NCBI GenBank assembly: GCA_002435145.1
Contig: DJLT01000003.1
Coordinates: forward strand, 28,212-65,430
Reading direction: 5' to 3'
DNA length: 37,219 nucleotides
From: Neptuniibacter sp. UBA6509
Lineage (GTDB): Bacteria; Pseudomonadota; Gammaproteobacteria; Pseudomonadales; Balneatricaceae
Numbering within the stretch: position 1 is the stretch's first letter; the number at the start of each line of letters is the position of its first letter. Position numbers and translations under genes: made by a program. Below, piece by piece: positions 8,300 through 17,000 of this stretch. The notes beneath the pieces are model-generated. The model was not told the DNA's origin and did not search any database. It saw nothing but the letters and a program-made list of their open reading frames with translations.

Positions 8300-10564
8300 A
8301 TGTCTTTTGGTTTACTTACATTAGGAACGCAGAGCTTACAGGCTAATCAGACTGCGCTAGCGGTTACGGGACAAAATATCAGTAATGTTAATACTGAGGG
8401 GTATACACGTCAGCGTCCTGTGTTTGAATCGAGAGCAGATAACGGCGGAGTTACGATTGATGCAATTGATCGTATTGCCGATGACTTTCTGAATCGCCAA
8501 ATCTGGGCTGATAGCGCCACATACAATAGTTACGATGTCTATAAAGACTTTGCGAACGAACTTGATAACCTCTTAGCTTCAGATGTTACAAGTATTTCCA
8601 AAGCGATGGACGATTATTTCGGCGCGTTACAAACCGCAGTAGATGATCCGGTTAGTTTGCCCAATCGTGAGCTTTTTATTGCTCAGGCAGAAGCCTTAGT
8701 CCAGCGTTTCAATGATCTAGATGCAAATATTCGTCGCCAAAATGAGACGATAAATGGCCAATTGGAGAGTAATGTATCTTCAATAAACTCGATTGCTCAG
8801 AATATAGCCCAATTAAATGATGACATACGCATAGCAAATGCGTCTGGCAGTATACCCAGTGAACTCTTAGACCAGCGAGACATGAAGCTAGAAGAGCTAT
8901 CTGAGTTGATTGGTTTTAACGTTATCGAAGATGGAACAACACATGAGATAAGTGTTTTTATCGGTAATGGTGAGCCGCTGGTTGTGGGACAGTCAGCCAA
9001 CACATTAACAACAATAGTCAATCCAGCAGATAGTAGTCAGCTCAACTTAGGTATAGCAATCGGGAGCAGTGTTGGTGACATCACGGATCATGTTTCAGGT
9101 GGGCATGTTGGGGGGATTCTTGAATATCGTGATACCACGCTGAATGAAACGCTAGATGAAATTGGCCGTATAGCGCTTGTTTTTGCTGATACGATGAATG
9201 AACAGCATCAGAAAGGGATGGATCTGAACGGAGATGCGGGTGGATTGATGTTTACCGACATTAATAATGCCTCCGCCTCTAGCAATCGTTTTTCTGCCGA
9301 AAGAGATAACCTTTCATCTTCAACAGGCTCCGTTACTATTAATGATGTATCAGTGATCGAGGCGACCGAATATGAGTTAGTGTTTAATAGTGATAGCTCT
9401 TTTACTTTAATTCGCGGAAATGATGAAGTTAGATGGAATCAAACGGACTTTAATACTAATGGTCCTGCGCCAACAAATGCCTCTGAGGTTGATGAAGATG
9501 GTGAGTTTTATCTAGATAGCAGCACTGGAGATCTTACACTAAGAGTTGACGGGTTTACGCTTCAGATTGATGCCGCGACTGTATTTTCTCAAGGCGATAA
9601 ATTCCTCATAACGCCCACGCGTAATGCGGCCTCTGAGATTAATACTGTTCTGAATGAGGCTAGCCAATTAGCGCTGGGTTCACCGTTATCAACATCCGCT
9701 GATTCTGCAAATATTGGTACAGGTGTTGTTTCTGTCGCTATTACAGATAAGGATTACGCTGATCAGGCTGCTGTTGTAGGCGAATTAACACCGCCTCTAG
9801 ATATGAGCTTCCTGTCAGCCCTTGAAGCAACAAACGCTGTCGGTAATACCGGAGCTGCTTCAAATGTGCAGGTTGCTGATTTTTCAGTGACGTCGGATAT
9901 AACTTATCCTCTTACGATTACTGCTGTCGGTGGAGCTTTTGATGTAACCGATTCCGGAACGCCAGCGACTACAGTGACGGGAGTGGGTGCAATTGGTGAT
10001 GCTCAGTTAGATTTAACAGCCAGTTTTGGTATCACAATGGATATCAATGCTGTTGTAAATGGCGATGTATTTACCATTGACCATGATGCATCAGGTGATG
10101 TTGCGTATTATCAACTCACGGATGTGGATGGTGATCGTATTGTTGGAGAATATGTTTCTTCAGAACCTATTACGCTTCAAGGTTTTGAAGTGACTGTTAA
10201 GAACTCACCAAATATCAATGACACATTCACTATTCAACCGAATACAGATGGTGTATCGGATAACCGAAACGCCCTATTGTTATCCGATCTTCAATTCGCC
10301 AAATCAATTGAAGGTGCATCGTATCAAGATAAATATGGTCAAACGATTGAGCGTGTAGGCACGGAAGCTGCTGTTGCTCAAATTAATGCTCAAGCTGGTA
10401 AAGCGGTTCTTGATTCTAATAAAGAACAACGTTCAAGTATTTCAGGCGTCAACTTAGATGAAGAGGCGGCGAAGTTGGTTCAATACCAGCAAGCCTATCA
10501 AGCATCCGCCCAATTGATTCAAGTTTCACAGACCATCTTTGATACGCTGATACAGAGTGTTTAG
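8300..10564 (+). CDS. flgK: Flagellar hook-filament junction protein FlgK (enlarged)
   Basis: FlgK is the first hook-filament junction protein. The ATG at 8300 lies about 9 bases after AAAGGAG and gives MSFGLLTLGTQSLQANQTAL. The in-frame GTG at 8291 directly abuts the ribosome-binding site and is rejected. N-terminal GQNISNVNTEGYTRQRPVFE and C-terminal SGVNLDEEAAKLVQYQQAYQASAQLIQ are family hallmarks. The length is 754 aa, against about 550 in Salmonella. Residues from about 340 to 660 are beta-rich and hold two related modules ending GDKFLITPT and NDTFTIQPN, suggesting an internal duplication. Confidence 0.96.
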   Translation: MSFGLLTLGTQSLQANQTALAVTGQNISNVNTEGYTRQRPVFESRADNGGVTIDAIDRIADDFLNRQIWADSATYNSYDVYKDFANELDNLLASDVTSISKAMDDYFGALQTAVDDPVSLPNRELFIAQAEALVQRFNDLDANIRRQNETINGQLESNVSSINSIAQNIAQLNDDIRIANASGSIPSELLDQRDMKLEELSELIGFNVIEDGTTHEISVFIGNGEPLVVGQSANTLTTIVNPADSSQLNLGIAIGSSVGDITDHVSGGHVGGILEYRDTTLNETLDEIGRIALVFADTMNEQHQKGMDLNGDAGGLMFTDINNASASSNRFSAERDNLSSSTGSVTINDVSVIEATEYELVFNSDSSFTLIRGNDEVRWNQTDFNTNGPAPTNASEVDEDGEFYLDSSTGDLTLRVDGFTLQIDAATVFSQGDKFLITPTRNAASEINTVLNEASQLALGSPLSTSADSANIGTGVVSVAITDKDYADQAAVVGELTPPLDMSFLSALEATNAVGNTGAASNVQVADFSVTSDITYPLTITAVGGAFDVTDSGTPATTVTGVGAIGDAQLDLTASFGITMDINAVVNGDVFTIDHDASGDVAYYQLTDVDGDRIVGEYVSSEPITLQGFEVTVKNSPNINDTFTIQPNTDGVSDNRNALLLSDLQFAKSIEGASYQDKYGQTIERVGTEAAVAQINAQAGKAVLDSNKEQRSSISGVNLDEEAAKLVQYQQAYQASAQLIQVSQTIFDTLIQSV

Positions 10565-10575
10565 GGAGAGATAAA

Positions 10576-11820
10576 ATGAGAATTTCTACACAACAGGTCT
10601 TTCTAAGTAATATTGATAATCTGAACCGCGGTACGTCAGAGTTATTCAAAACTCAGCAGCAGTTATCTACGGGTAAACGTGTACTTCAACCGTCTGATGA
10701 TCCACTTGCGTCTGCTCAAATTCAAAAGTTTAAAAAAGAGATAGCGAGAACTGAGCAGTTTACTGGCAATATTGAAGTCGCCCAGCGCCGTTTAAGCCTA
10801 GAAGAAAATACGATTGAGCAGATTAACAACCAATCTATCCGTTTGAAAGAGCTTACGATCCAAGGTAAGAATGGTGTCTTAAGTGACGGTGACCGGAGTG
10901 CGATCGCCTCCGAAGTTGGTGAAATTCTCAAGTCTCTTGAAGGCTTGATGAACACTAAAGATGTCCAAGGTGAATATCTTTTTTCTGGAAATAAAGGGTT
11001 TACTCAGCCGTATACTTTCAATGCCAGTAACGGACGTTATGAATTTAATGGTGATGATGGTCAACGCTACCTTCAAGTTGGTCCAGAAACTAAAGTGGCA
11101 GCGACAGATTCTGGGTTCGAAATATTTGAAAAAGTAGCCATTGTGCCGGGGTATGTGGAAGCAGATCTAACGCAAACGGTTTCCGTTGTTTCAAATATAG
11201 ATATTGATAACGGCGATGCAGAAGCTTTTGGGGCATATATGGGCACTAATGGCCCCTTAACGATGACCGTTGATGGTGCCGGCTTACTGACCGTTACAGA
11301 TAAGAATGGTCAGCCTGTGACCGCAGACGATCCAGCGGTGGCCCTTACTGCCTATGATCTTGCGACTAATCCTAATGCGCCGACAATTACAATTGCAGGG
11401 GTGGAGCTTGATGTGAGTGCCGCTAATGCGGGTACGGCTACACTGGATGCGTTTGATCAGCATAATATTTTGAATACGGCATTGGATTTAAAGGAAGCGC
11501 TTGAAACAAGTGACTTCTCTACAGAAGAAGGCAAAGATCTTTTTAACAGTAAAATGGATAATATCCTTGATAATTTAAGCGGAATTGAAGAAGAAAATAT
11601 TGCTGCAAGAGCAAGTATTGGTGGTCGTATTAATACGCTTGATCAGCAGGCACTTGTTAATGAAGATTTTAAGCTTTTTACTAAAGAAGCGCTTTCTTCA
11701 TTTGAAGATCTGGATTATAACGAAGCGATCAGCCTTTTTGCATTGCAAGAGACTGCGCTAGAAGCCTCATACGCAAGTTTTGCTACGGTGCAGGACTTAA
11801 GCTTATTTAATTATATATAA
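10576..11820 (+). CDS. flgL: Flagellar hook-filament junction protein FlgL
   Basis: FlgL is the second junction protein, between FlgK and the filament. The 414-aa product begins MRISTQQVFLSNIDNLNRG. It has the flagellin-like N-terminal coil (QLSTGKRVLQPSDDPLASAQ, about residues 35-54) and a C-terminal coil ending SLFALQETALEASYASFATVQDLSLFNYI. It is about 100 aa longer than the Salmonella protein, with the extra sequence at roughly residues 180-290. It starts 11 bases after flgK and is followed by a strong terminator. Confidence 0.95.
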   Translation: MRISTQQVFLSNIDNLNRGTSELFKTQQQLSTGKRVLQPSDDPLASAQIQKFKKEIARTEQFTGNIEVAQRRLSLEENTIEQINNQSIRLKELTIQGKNGVLSDGDRSAIASEVGEILKSLEGLMNTKDVQGEYLFSGNKGFTQPYTFNASNGRYEFNGDDGQRYLQVGPETKVAATDSGFEIFEKVAIVPGYVEADLTQTVSVVSNIDIDNGDAEAFGAYMGTNGPLTMTVDGAGLLTVTDKNGQPVTADDPAVALTAYDLATNPNAPTITIAGVELDVSAANAGTATLDAFDQHNILNTALDLKEALETSDFSTEEGKDLFNSKMDNILDNLSGIEEENIAARASIGGRINTLDQQALVNEDFKLFTKEALSSFEDLDYNEAISLFALQETALEASYASFATVQDLSLFNYI

Positions 11821-11836
11821 GCCTTATTTCATCCTT

Positions 11837-11867
11837 AAAAGCCGACATCATTAATGTCGGCTTTTTT
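11837..11867 (+). terminator. Rho-independent terminator after flgL
   Basis: GCCGACAT (11841-11848) and ATGTCGGC (11854-11861) form a perfect 8-bp stem with a 5-base loop. It is flanked by AAAA and a T6 run. It ends the flagellar locus. Confidence 0.92.
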
Positions 11868-12145
11868 GTTTCTATGCTGCGGCGCGGCATGCTATTGACG
11901 GAAAATGTTATTTTCGTTGCTTGTAAATGATCTTTACCCTTTCTTGAAATGCCTATGTATAGGCGCTTTTCTTTAGAATGCTATTTTTTGTCATAAAAAC
12001 TGGCAGCTTTTGTCATTGGCGAATTTTACTCTTTCAACCATCCTTAAAAGCATAAAGGTCAGTTATTAAAAGTTAGCTGGCCAGTAAGCTGTTGTTGCCA
12101 AGTAAATAAAATGGTTTGGCACTATGTAAAGTTGAGGATCGTGTG
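11868..12145. other. Leader region of the acyl-CoA dehydrogenase operon
   Basis: I see no gene in this A/T-rich stretch between the flgL terminator and the dehydrogenase start. It holds the direct repeat listed at 11984-12018. It also has an inverted repeat, TGCCAA and TTGGCA with a 14-base spacer, close to the start codon. Several weak -10-like boxes are present, but I cannot pick one confidently. Confidence 0.6.
11984..12018. promoter_or_regulatory. Direct repeat shared with the etfBA-fadBA leader
   Basis: TTTTTTGTCA, 14 bases, then TTTTGTCATTG. The same two half-elements with the same 14-base spacing occur at 20574-20608 upstream of etfB, while the 14 intervening bases differ. The TTTTGTCA halves are 22 bp apart, two helical turns, as for a factor binding one face of DNA. 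It could instead be read as a promoter (TTGTCA, 17 bases, TGTCAT). Its role is inferred. Confidence 0.55.
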
Positions 12146-13933
12146 ATGCCAGAATATAAAGCTCCCCTTCGGGATATGAACTTTGTTTTGAATGAGGTAC
12201 TTGATGCCGAAAGTCATTATCAAAGCCTTGCGGGCTGTGAGGACGCAACTCCCGATATGGTGGCGGCGATCATGGAAGAAGGTGCTAAGTTTGCAGAGCG
12301 CGTGTTATCTCCCTTAAACCGGGTGGGTGATCAGCAGGGCTGCACTTTAAATGATGGTGTTGTTGTAACACCTGAAGGTTTTAAAGACGCGTATAAACAG
12401 TTTGTAGATGGTGGTTGGCCTTCGCTTGCACATGAAACAGAGTGGGGCGGTCAAGGCTTGCCCGAGTCGATGGGAATTATCATTAATGAGATGGTCGGTA
12501 CCGCCAACTGGTCTTGGAGTATGTATCCGGGGTTAAGTCATGGTGCGATGAATACAATTGATGCTCATGGATCTGATCAGCAGAAAGAGACTTACTTAAC
12601 AAAGCTTATCTCAGGTGAATGGACGGGCACCATGTGCCTAACTGAACCGCACTGTGGTACCGACTTAGGAATGCTGAGAACAAAAGCTGAGCCCCAAGGT
12701 GATGGTAGTTACAAGATATCTGGGACTAAGATTTTTATCTCAGCGGGTGAGCATGATATGGCCGATAATATCGTCCATATTGTATTAGCTCGTTTACCTG
12801 ATGCACCTGAAGGTACAAAGGGAATCTCTCTATTTATCGTTCCCAAACATCTACCTGAAACAATGAACGACGCCAATGGTGTTAGCTGTGGATCGTTAGA
12901 GCATAAAATGGGGATTCACGGTAACTCAACCTGCGTTATGAACTTTGATGATGCCACAGGTTACCTTATAGGTGAGGCGAATAAAGGCCTTAACTGTATG
13001 TTTACCTTTATGAATACCGCGCGTCTAGGTACAGCCTTACAAGGTTTAGCCCATGCAGAGTGGGGTTTTCAGAACTCATTAACCTACGCCAAAGATCGAT
13101 TACAGATGCGTGCGTTGACTGGGCCTGCTTGCCCTGAAAAATCGGCAGATCCGATTATTGTACACCCTGAAGTGCGTAAAATGCTGCTGACTCAAAAGGC
13201 ATTCGCCGAAGCGGGTCGTGCCATGATCTATTACTGCGCTCAGCTGGTGGATAAAGTTAAATTATCCGATGGCGATGAAAAAGCTGAAGCCGATGCTCTG
13301 CTTGCTTTCCTTACGCCTATAGCAAAAGCATTTTTGACCGAAGTTGGTTTTGAATCTGCTAACCATGGTCTTCAAATATTCGGCGGCCACGGCTTTATCT
13401 CCGAATGGGGCATGGAACAAAACGTGCGTGATAGCCGTATCTCTATGCTTTATGAAGGTACTACGCAGATACAGGCGCTCGATCTACTAGGCCGTAAAGT
13501 ATTAATGACACAAGGTGAAGCGCTTAAGGGCTTTACTAAAATAGTGCATAAATTCTGTCAGGCTGAAGCTGAAAATACGCAGATGCAGGAGTTTACCCAG
13601 CCGCTTATTGACCTAAATAAGGAGTGGGGTGAATTGACGATGCAGGTGGGTATGAAGGCGATGCAGAACCGCGATGAAGTCGGAGCGGCCTCTGTCGATT
13701 ATCTAATGTATTCCGGTTATGTCGTACTTGGGTATTTCTGGGCTCGCATGGCTAAAGTGGCGCAACAAAAGCTTGCAGAGGGTGAAGGCGATGCGGCTTT
13801 CTATCAAGCTAAGCTGACTACAGCGCAATTCTATTTTCAGCGTTTGTTGCCTAGAACGCGTTCTCTTGTTGTCACCATGCAGTCGGGTTCGGATAACCTT
13901 ATGTCTTTGGATCAAGAGCATTTTTCGTTCTAG
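12146..13933 (+). CDS. Acyl-CoA dehydrogenase, large form with extended C-terminal domain
   Basis: This is a flavoenzyme that oxidises acyl-CoA to trans-2-enoyl-CoA and passes electrons to ETF. The chosen ATG (12146) follows GAGGA with 7-base spacing and gives MPEYKAPLRDMNFVLNEVLD, typical of the roughly 600-aa acyl-CoA dehydrogenase group. The product is 595 aa. TMCLTEPHCGTDLGMLRTKAE and KISGTKIFISAGEHD form the flavin and substrate region. The putative catalytic base is Glu437 in SMLYEGTTQIQALD. An additional C-terminal domain (about 465-595) distinguishes this group from short-chain enzymes. Relatives are often named FadE-like or DmdC, but the true acyl substrate cannot be read from sequence. 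Confidence 0.9.
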   Translation: MPEYKAPLRDMNFVLNEVLDAESHYQSLAGCEDATPDMVAAIMEEGAKFAERVLSPLNRVGDQQGCTLNDGVVVTPEGFKDAYKQFVDGGWPSLAHETEWGGQGLPESMGIIINEMVGTANWSWSMYPGLSHGAMNTIDAHGSDQQKETYLTKLISGEWTGTMCLTEPHCGTDLGMLRTKAEPQGDGSYKISGTKIFISAGEHDMADNIVHIVLARLPDAPEGTKGISLFIVPKHLPETMNDANGVSCGSLEHKMGIHGNSTCVMNFDDATGYLIGEANKGLNCMFTFMNTARLGTALQGLAHAEWGFQNSLTYAKDRLQMRALTGPACPEKSADPIIVHPEVRKMLLTQKAFAEAGRAMIYYCAQLVDKVKLSDGDEKAEADALLAFLTPIAKAFLTEVGFESANHGLQIFGGHGFISEWGMEQNVRDSRISMLYEGTTQIQALDLLGRKVLMTQGEALKGFTKIVHKFCQAEAENTQMQEFTQPLIDLNKEWGELTMQVGMKAMQNRDEVGAASVDYLMYSGYVVLGYFWARMAKVAQQKLAEGEGDAAFYQAKLTTAQFYFQRLLPRTRSLVVTMQSGSDNLMSLDQEHFSF

Positions 13934-13941
13934 GGTGATGT

Positions 13942-14364
13942 ATGAAAAGAGCGCTAAATAGTCGTCTAGGTCAGACCATGTTGCGTGGTTTATTGAAGTT
14001 AAATGCTAAACGATATCAATTGAAAAATAAGAAAGAGGTTTTAGAAATGTCAGAACTACAGTCAATTTTTACTCAGATGGAACAGCGCTTTAATCCCTCT
14101 GCGGCGGAAGGTACCGATGCTATTTTCCAATATGAAATTAGTGATGCTGGTCATTGGGTTGTTACAGTGCAAGATAGCCAATGCACTATAGCTGAAGGGG
14201 ATAGCGATGAGGCAACGGTGACGCTTCGAATGGATAGTGCAACGCTGGAAGATGTCATGTCAGGTGAAACGGATGGTATGCAGGCATTTATGAGCGGCCA
14301 GATTCAAGCCGATGGCGATATTATGCTAGCGACTAAACTTGCTGTGCTATTTCCCATTGCCTGA
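13942..14364 (+). CDS. SCP2 sterol-binding-domain protein
   Basis: This is a small, probably cytosolic lipid-binding protein of the SCP2 type, a hydrophobic-cavity fold that binds fatty acyl chains or acyl-CoA. The core is the 105-aa segment from MSELQSIFTQMEQRF, with FQYEISDAGHWVVTVQD, ATVTLRMDSATLEDVMSGE and AFMSGQIQADGDIMLATKLAVLF, all typical. That internal ATG (14047) has a good AGAGG site 8 bases upstream and gives the usual domain length. The upstream start adds 35 basic residues that I do not recognise. It lies 8 bases after the dehydrogenase, so it is likely co-transcribed. It may present acyl substrates to the dehydrogenase, which is inference. Confidence 0.85.
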   Translation: MKRALNSRLGQTMLRGLLKLNAKRYQLKNKKEVLEMSELQSIFTQMEQRFNPSAAEGTDAIFQYEISDAGHWVVTVQDSQCTIAEGDSDEATVTLRMDSATLEDVMSGETDGMQAFMSGQIQADGDIMLATKLAVLFPIA

Positions 14365-14419
14365 GCTAGATTTAGTGTATGTATAGCGTTATAAGTTTTA
14401 CATTGTGTGAATACTGATT

Positions 14420-14436
14420 AGAACCTAAAAGGTTCT
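14420..14436. promoter_or_regulatory. Perfect inverted repeat in the fadD leader
   Basis: AGAACCT-AAA-AGGTTCT is a perfect inverted repeat with 7-bp arms, about 30 bases before the fadD start. No T-run follows, so it is more likely an operator or a small RNA hairpin than a terminator. The binding protein is unknown. Confidence 0.4.
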
Positions 14437-14466
14437 CGATAAAAATAATTATACGAGGAGCCTGCG

Positions 14467-16131
14467 ATGGTGCAGTCGTTACCCGCAGCGGATACGATAC
14501 CGGCAGATATTAATCATTATGGATTTAATACAATTCCTGATGTATTAACTTACATCTGCCGTGAATATGGGCCGAAACCGGCTTATACCAGTTTTGGTCG
14601 AACACTGGACTTTAATGAGTTAGACCGCCTATCAGCGGCATTTGCTGTTTATCTTCAAAAAGAGACACAGTTACAGCCGGGTGATCGTGTAGCCATTCAA
14701 TTACCAAACCTGATTCAATACCCCGTTGTATTATATGGGGCGCTTCGAGCGGGTTTAGTGGTTGTTAATACAAATCCTTTGTACACCGCGAAAGAGATGG
14801 AACATCAGTTCCGGGATTCAGGTGCTAAAGCTTTAATTATCCATAAAAGCATGGCGCACAATGCAGAAAAAATTATCGACAATACCGATATTCAAGATGT
14901 CTTTGTTACCCAAGTGGGCGATCTTCATGGTTTTGTTAAACGTAATTTTTTAAATGCGGCAGTAAAGTACCTTAAAAAGATGGAACCTAGCTTCTCCCTT
15001 CCAGATGCGATACCGCTGCGGTCGGCTCTTTTGAAGTATCTAGGTGAAACGCCCCATAACGTTAGCATTAGCTCAAGTGATGTTGCAGTACTTCAGTATA
15101 CAGGCGGTACGACAGGTGTTTCCAAGGGGGCGGTCTTAACTCACGCCAATTTAATATCTAATATGCTTCAGGCAGAGGAACGCTTAACGGTACCTGGCGT
15201 GGACTGGACTGAAACTGTTATATCGCCTTTGCCGCTTTATCATATCTATGCATTTACGGTTGCCCAAGTAGTCTCTTTACTCGGCGGCCATAGTGTCTTA
15301 ATTCCGAATCCGCGTGATATTCCGGGCTTTATTAAAGAGCTAGGTAAGTGGAATATGAGCACCTTCGTGGGTTTAAATACACTGTTTGTAGCACTGTGTA
15401 ATGATCAGCGCTTTTTAAATGTTGACTTCAGTAATCTGAAATTTACCGCGTCAGGTGGTATGGCATTGACTCACGCAGCAGCGGATTTATGGAAAGAGAA
15501 AACCGGCTGTGAAATTATTGAAGGTTACGGTTTAACTGAAACCTCACCCGCAGTTTGTTTTAATCCGCCGGATGCGAACAGTATTGGTACTGTTGGCTTA
15601 CCTATGCTGCATACGGATATTCGAATTATTGATGCCGATGGAAATGATGCGCAAACAGGAGAGCCGGGAGAGCTTTGTGTTAAAGGCCCTCAAGTCATGA
15701 AGGGGTATTGGAATAGAAAGGCGGAAACGGCTTCAGCATTCACTGACGATGGCTACTTTATCACCGGTGATATCGCCATGATCGATGAAAAAGGCTATTA
15801 CCGTATTGTTGATCGTGTGAAAGATATGATCATTGTTTCAGGCTTTAATGTTTATCCTAATGAGATAGAAGATATCCTCGCAGAGCATCCAGATATAACT
15901 GAATGTGCAGTTATTGGTGTGCCTGATCCAAAGGCAGGGGAAGTGGTTAAAGCATTTATTGTTAGTCACGATTCTGGTTTGAAGTCTGAAGATGTTCAGC
16001 AGTGGTGCAAAGCGAGATTAACTGGCTACAAAGTGCCTAAGCAGGTGGAATTTGTAGAGGACCTACCTAAATCAAATGTGGGTAAAGTGTTGCGTCGATT
16101 ATTGAAAACGCCAGACAAAGATGTCGCCTGA
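14467..16131 (+). CDS. fadD: Long-chain fatty acid-CoA ligase (FadD-type)
   Basis: The enzyme activates fatty acids to acyl-CoA through an acyl-adenylate. The 554-aa protein has the AMP-binding signature LQYTGGTTGVSKGAVLTHAN (about residues 212-231), EGYGLTETSP (about 352-361), and DGYFITGDIAMIDEKGYYRIVDR with DMIIVSGFNVYPNEIED, the FadD-type linker and C-domain motif. The C-terminal catalytic Lys lies in PKSNVGKVLRR. GAGGAG precedes the ATG. It sits about 100 bases after the SCP2 gene and 13 before an enoyl-CoA isomerase/hydratase-like gene. Function is secure, but chain-length preference is unknown, and other fadD paralogs may exist elsewhere. Confidence 0.92.
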   Translation: MVQSLPAADTIPADINHYGFNTIPDVLTYICREYGPKPAYTSFGRTLDFNELDRLSAAFAVYLQKETQLQPGDRVAIQLPNLIQYPVVLYGALRAGLVVVNTNPLYTAKEMEHQFRDSGAKALIIHKSMAHNAEKIIDNTDIQDVFVTQVGDLHGFVKRNFLNAAVKYLKKMEPSFSLPDAIPLRSALLKYLGETPHNVSISSSDVAVLQYTGGTTGVSKGAVLTHANLISNMLQAEERLTVPGVDWTETVISPLPLYHIYAFTVAQVVSLLGGHSVLIPNPRDIPGFIKELGKWNMSTFVGLNTLFVALCNDQRFLNVDFSNLKFTASGGMALTHAAADLWKEKTGCEIIEGYGLTETSPAVCFNPPDANSIGTVGLPMLHTDIRIIDADGNDAQTGEPGELCVKGPQVMKGYWNRKAETASAFTDDGYFITGDIAMIDEKGYYRIVDRVKDMIIVSGFNVYPNEIEDILAEHPDITECAVIGVPDPKAGEVVKAFIVSHDSGLKSEDVQQWCKARLTGYKVPKQVEFVEDLPKSNVGKVLRRLLKTPDKDVA

Positions 16132-16144
16132 CTGAGACGCCAGC

Positions 16145-16897
16145 ATGAATGATTTAGTGTTTACAGAAAAACAGGGGGCGGTTTTAGAGGTTATCTTAAA
16201 CCGTCCTGATAAAAAAAATGCCTTAACGCTCTCTATGTATCAAAAGCTTACTCAAACTTTGAGTAAGGCAATGGATGACCCCGAAGTGAATGTTGTGCTG
16301 TTACGTGCTGAGGGCGATAGTTTTTCGGCGGGTAATGATATCCAAGACTTCATCTCTTCTGCTCATAATCCGCAGGCCATTGATATTATCGTAGGCTTCC
16401 TGCATACCTTAGTAGATTGCGAAAAGCCCATTATCGCGGCGGTAAACGGCGATGCTGTAGGGATAGGCACAACCATGTTATTGCACTGTGACATAGTGGT
16501 CGCAGCCAATGATCTGCGTTGCCAAATGCCATTTGTAAAACTCGGGCTGATTCCTGAAGGTGGCTCTACCCTGTTGCTCCCTTCATTAGTGGGTCAGAAA
16601 AAGGCTTTTGAACTGATGGTTGAAGGCAAGCCTTTTGGTGCAGAGAAAGCGCAAACCATAGGTATAGTGAATCAAGTTGTCTCAAGTGGTGAATTGTTAG
16701 ACCAAGCACGTGATAGAGCTCAAGCCTTATCTCATCTGCTGCCTAATTCAGTACAGATATCCAAAGCGTTGATGAAAAAGCCCTACATTGAAGAACTTCA
16801 TCGCACGCTTGATGAGGAGGGGAGACTGTTTTACAAACGTTTATCCAGCCCGGAAGCTAAAGCGGCGTTTATGACGTTTCTACAGGCCAGTGCTTAA
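16145..16897 (+). CDS. Enoyl-CoA hydratase/isomerase family, probable delta3-delta2-enoyl-CoA isomerase
   Basis: This is a crotonase-fold enzyme of 250 aa. The oxyanion-hole segments are SFSAGNDIQDF (about residues 59-69) and NGDAVGIGTTML (about 100-111). The first hydratase glutamate (usual form GGGCE) is absent: the sequence has GIGTT. The second region reads VKLGLIPEGGSTLLLPSLVG, with Glu directly after Pro as in peroxisomal ECI isomerases. A single acidic residue favours double-bond isomerisation over hydration. It sits 13 bases after fadD with a weak ribosome-binding site. A general enoyl-CoA hydratase is the alternative. Confidence 0.8.
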   Translation: MNDLVFTEKQGAVLEVILNRPDKKNALTLSMYQKLTQTLSKAMDDPEVNVVLLRAEGDSFSAGNDIQDFISSAHNPQAIDIIVGFLHTLVDCEKPIIAAVNGDAVGIGTTMLLHCDIVVAANDLRCQMPFVKLGLIPEGGSTLLLPSLVGQKKAFELMVEGKPFGAEKAQTIGIVNQVVSSGELLDQARDRAQALSHLLPNSVQISKALMKKPYIEELHRTLDEEGRLFYKRLSSPEAKAAFMTFLQASA

Positions 16898-16931
16898 TGA
16901 TTCGATTGAGCCTATTTATTTAATATTAGTG

Positions 16932-16959
16932 TTTACTAATTTAGTCTTTGTTATATAAT
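16932..16959 (+). promoter_or_regulatory. sigma70-type promoter of the DUF3365 gene
   Basis: TTTACT (16932-16937), 16 bases, then a perfect TATAAT (16954-16959). Start of transcription would be about 35 bases before the ATG at 17001. The region is strongly A/T-rich. Confidence 0.65.
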
Positions 16960-17000
16960 TGCGCTAATTATCAATTATTGTGTTGAGAAAGGCGTCAATT

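Noticed and set aside
12116-12145. Upstream ATG extending the acyl-CoA dehydrogenase
   Set aside because: The added residues are not family-like. The ATG at 12146 follows GAGGA and gives the typical N-terminus.
12146-13933. Naming the dehydrogenase DmdC (methylmercaptopropionyl-CoA dehydrogenase)
   Set aside because: DmdC and long-chain enzymes of this group look alike, and the neighbours (FadD, SCP2) favour general fatty-acid use. There are no dmdB or dmdD genes.
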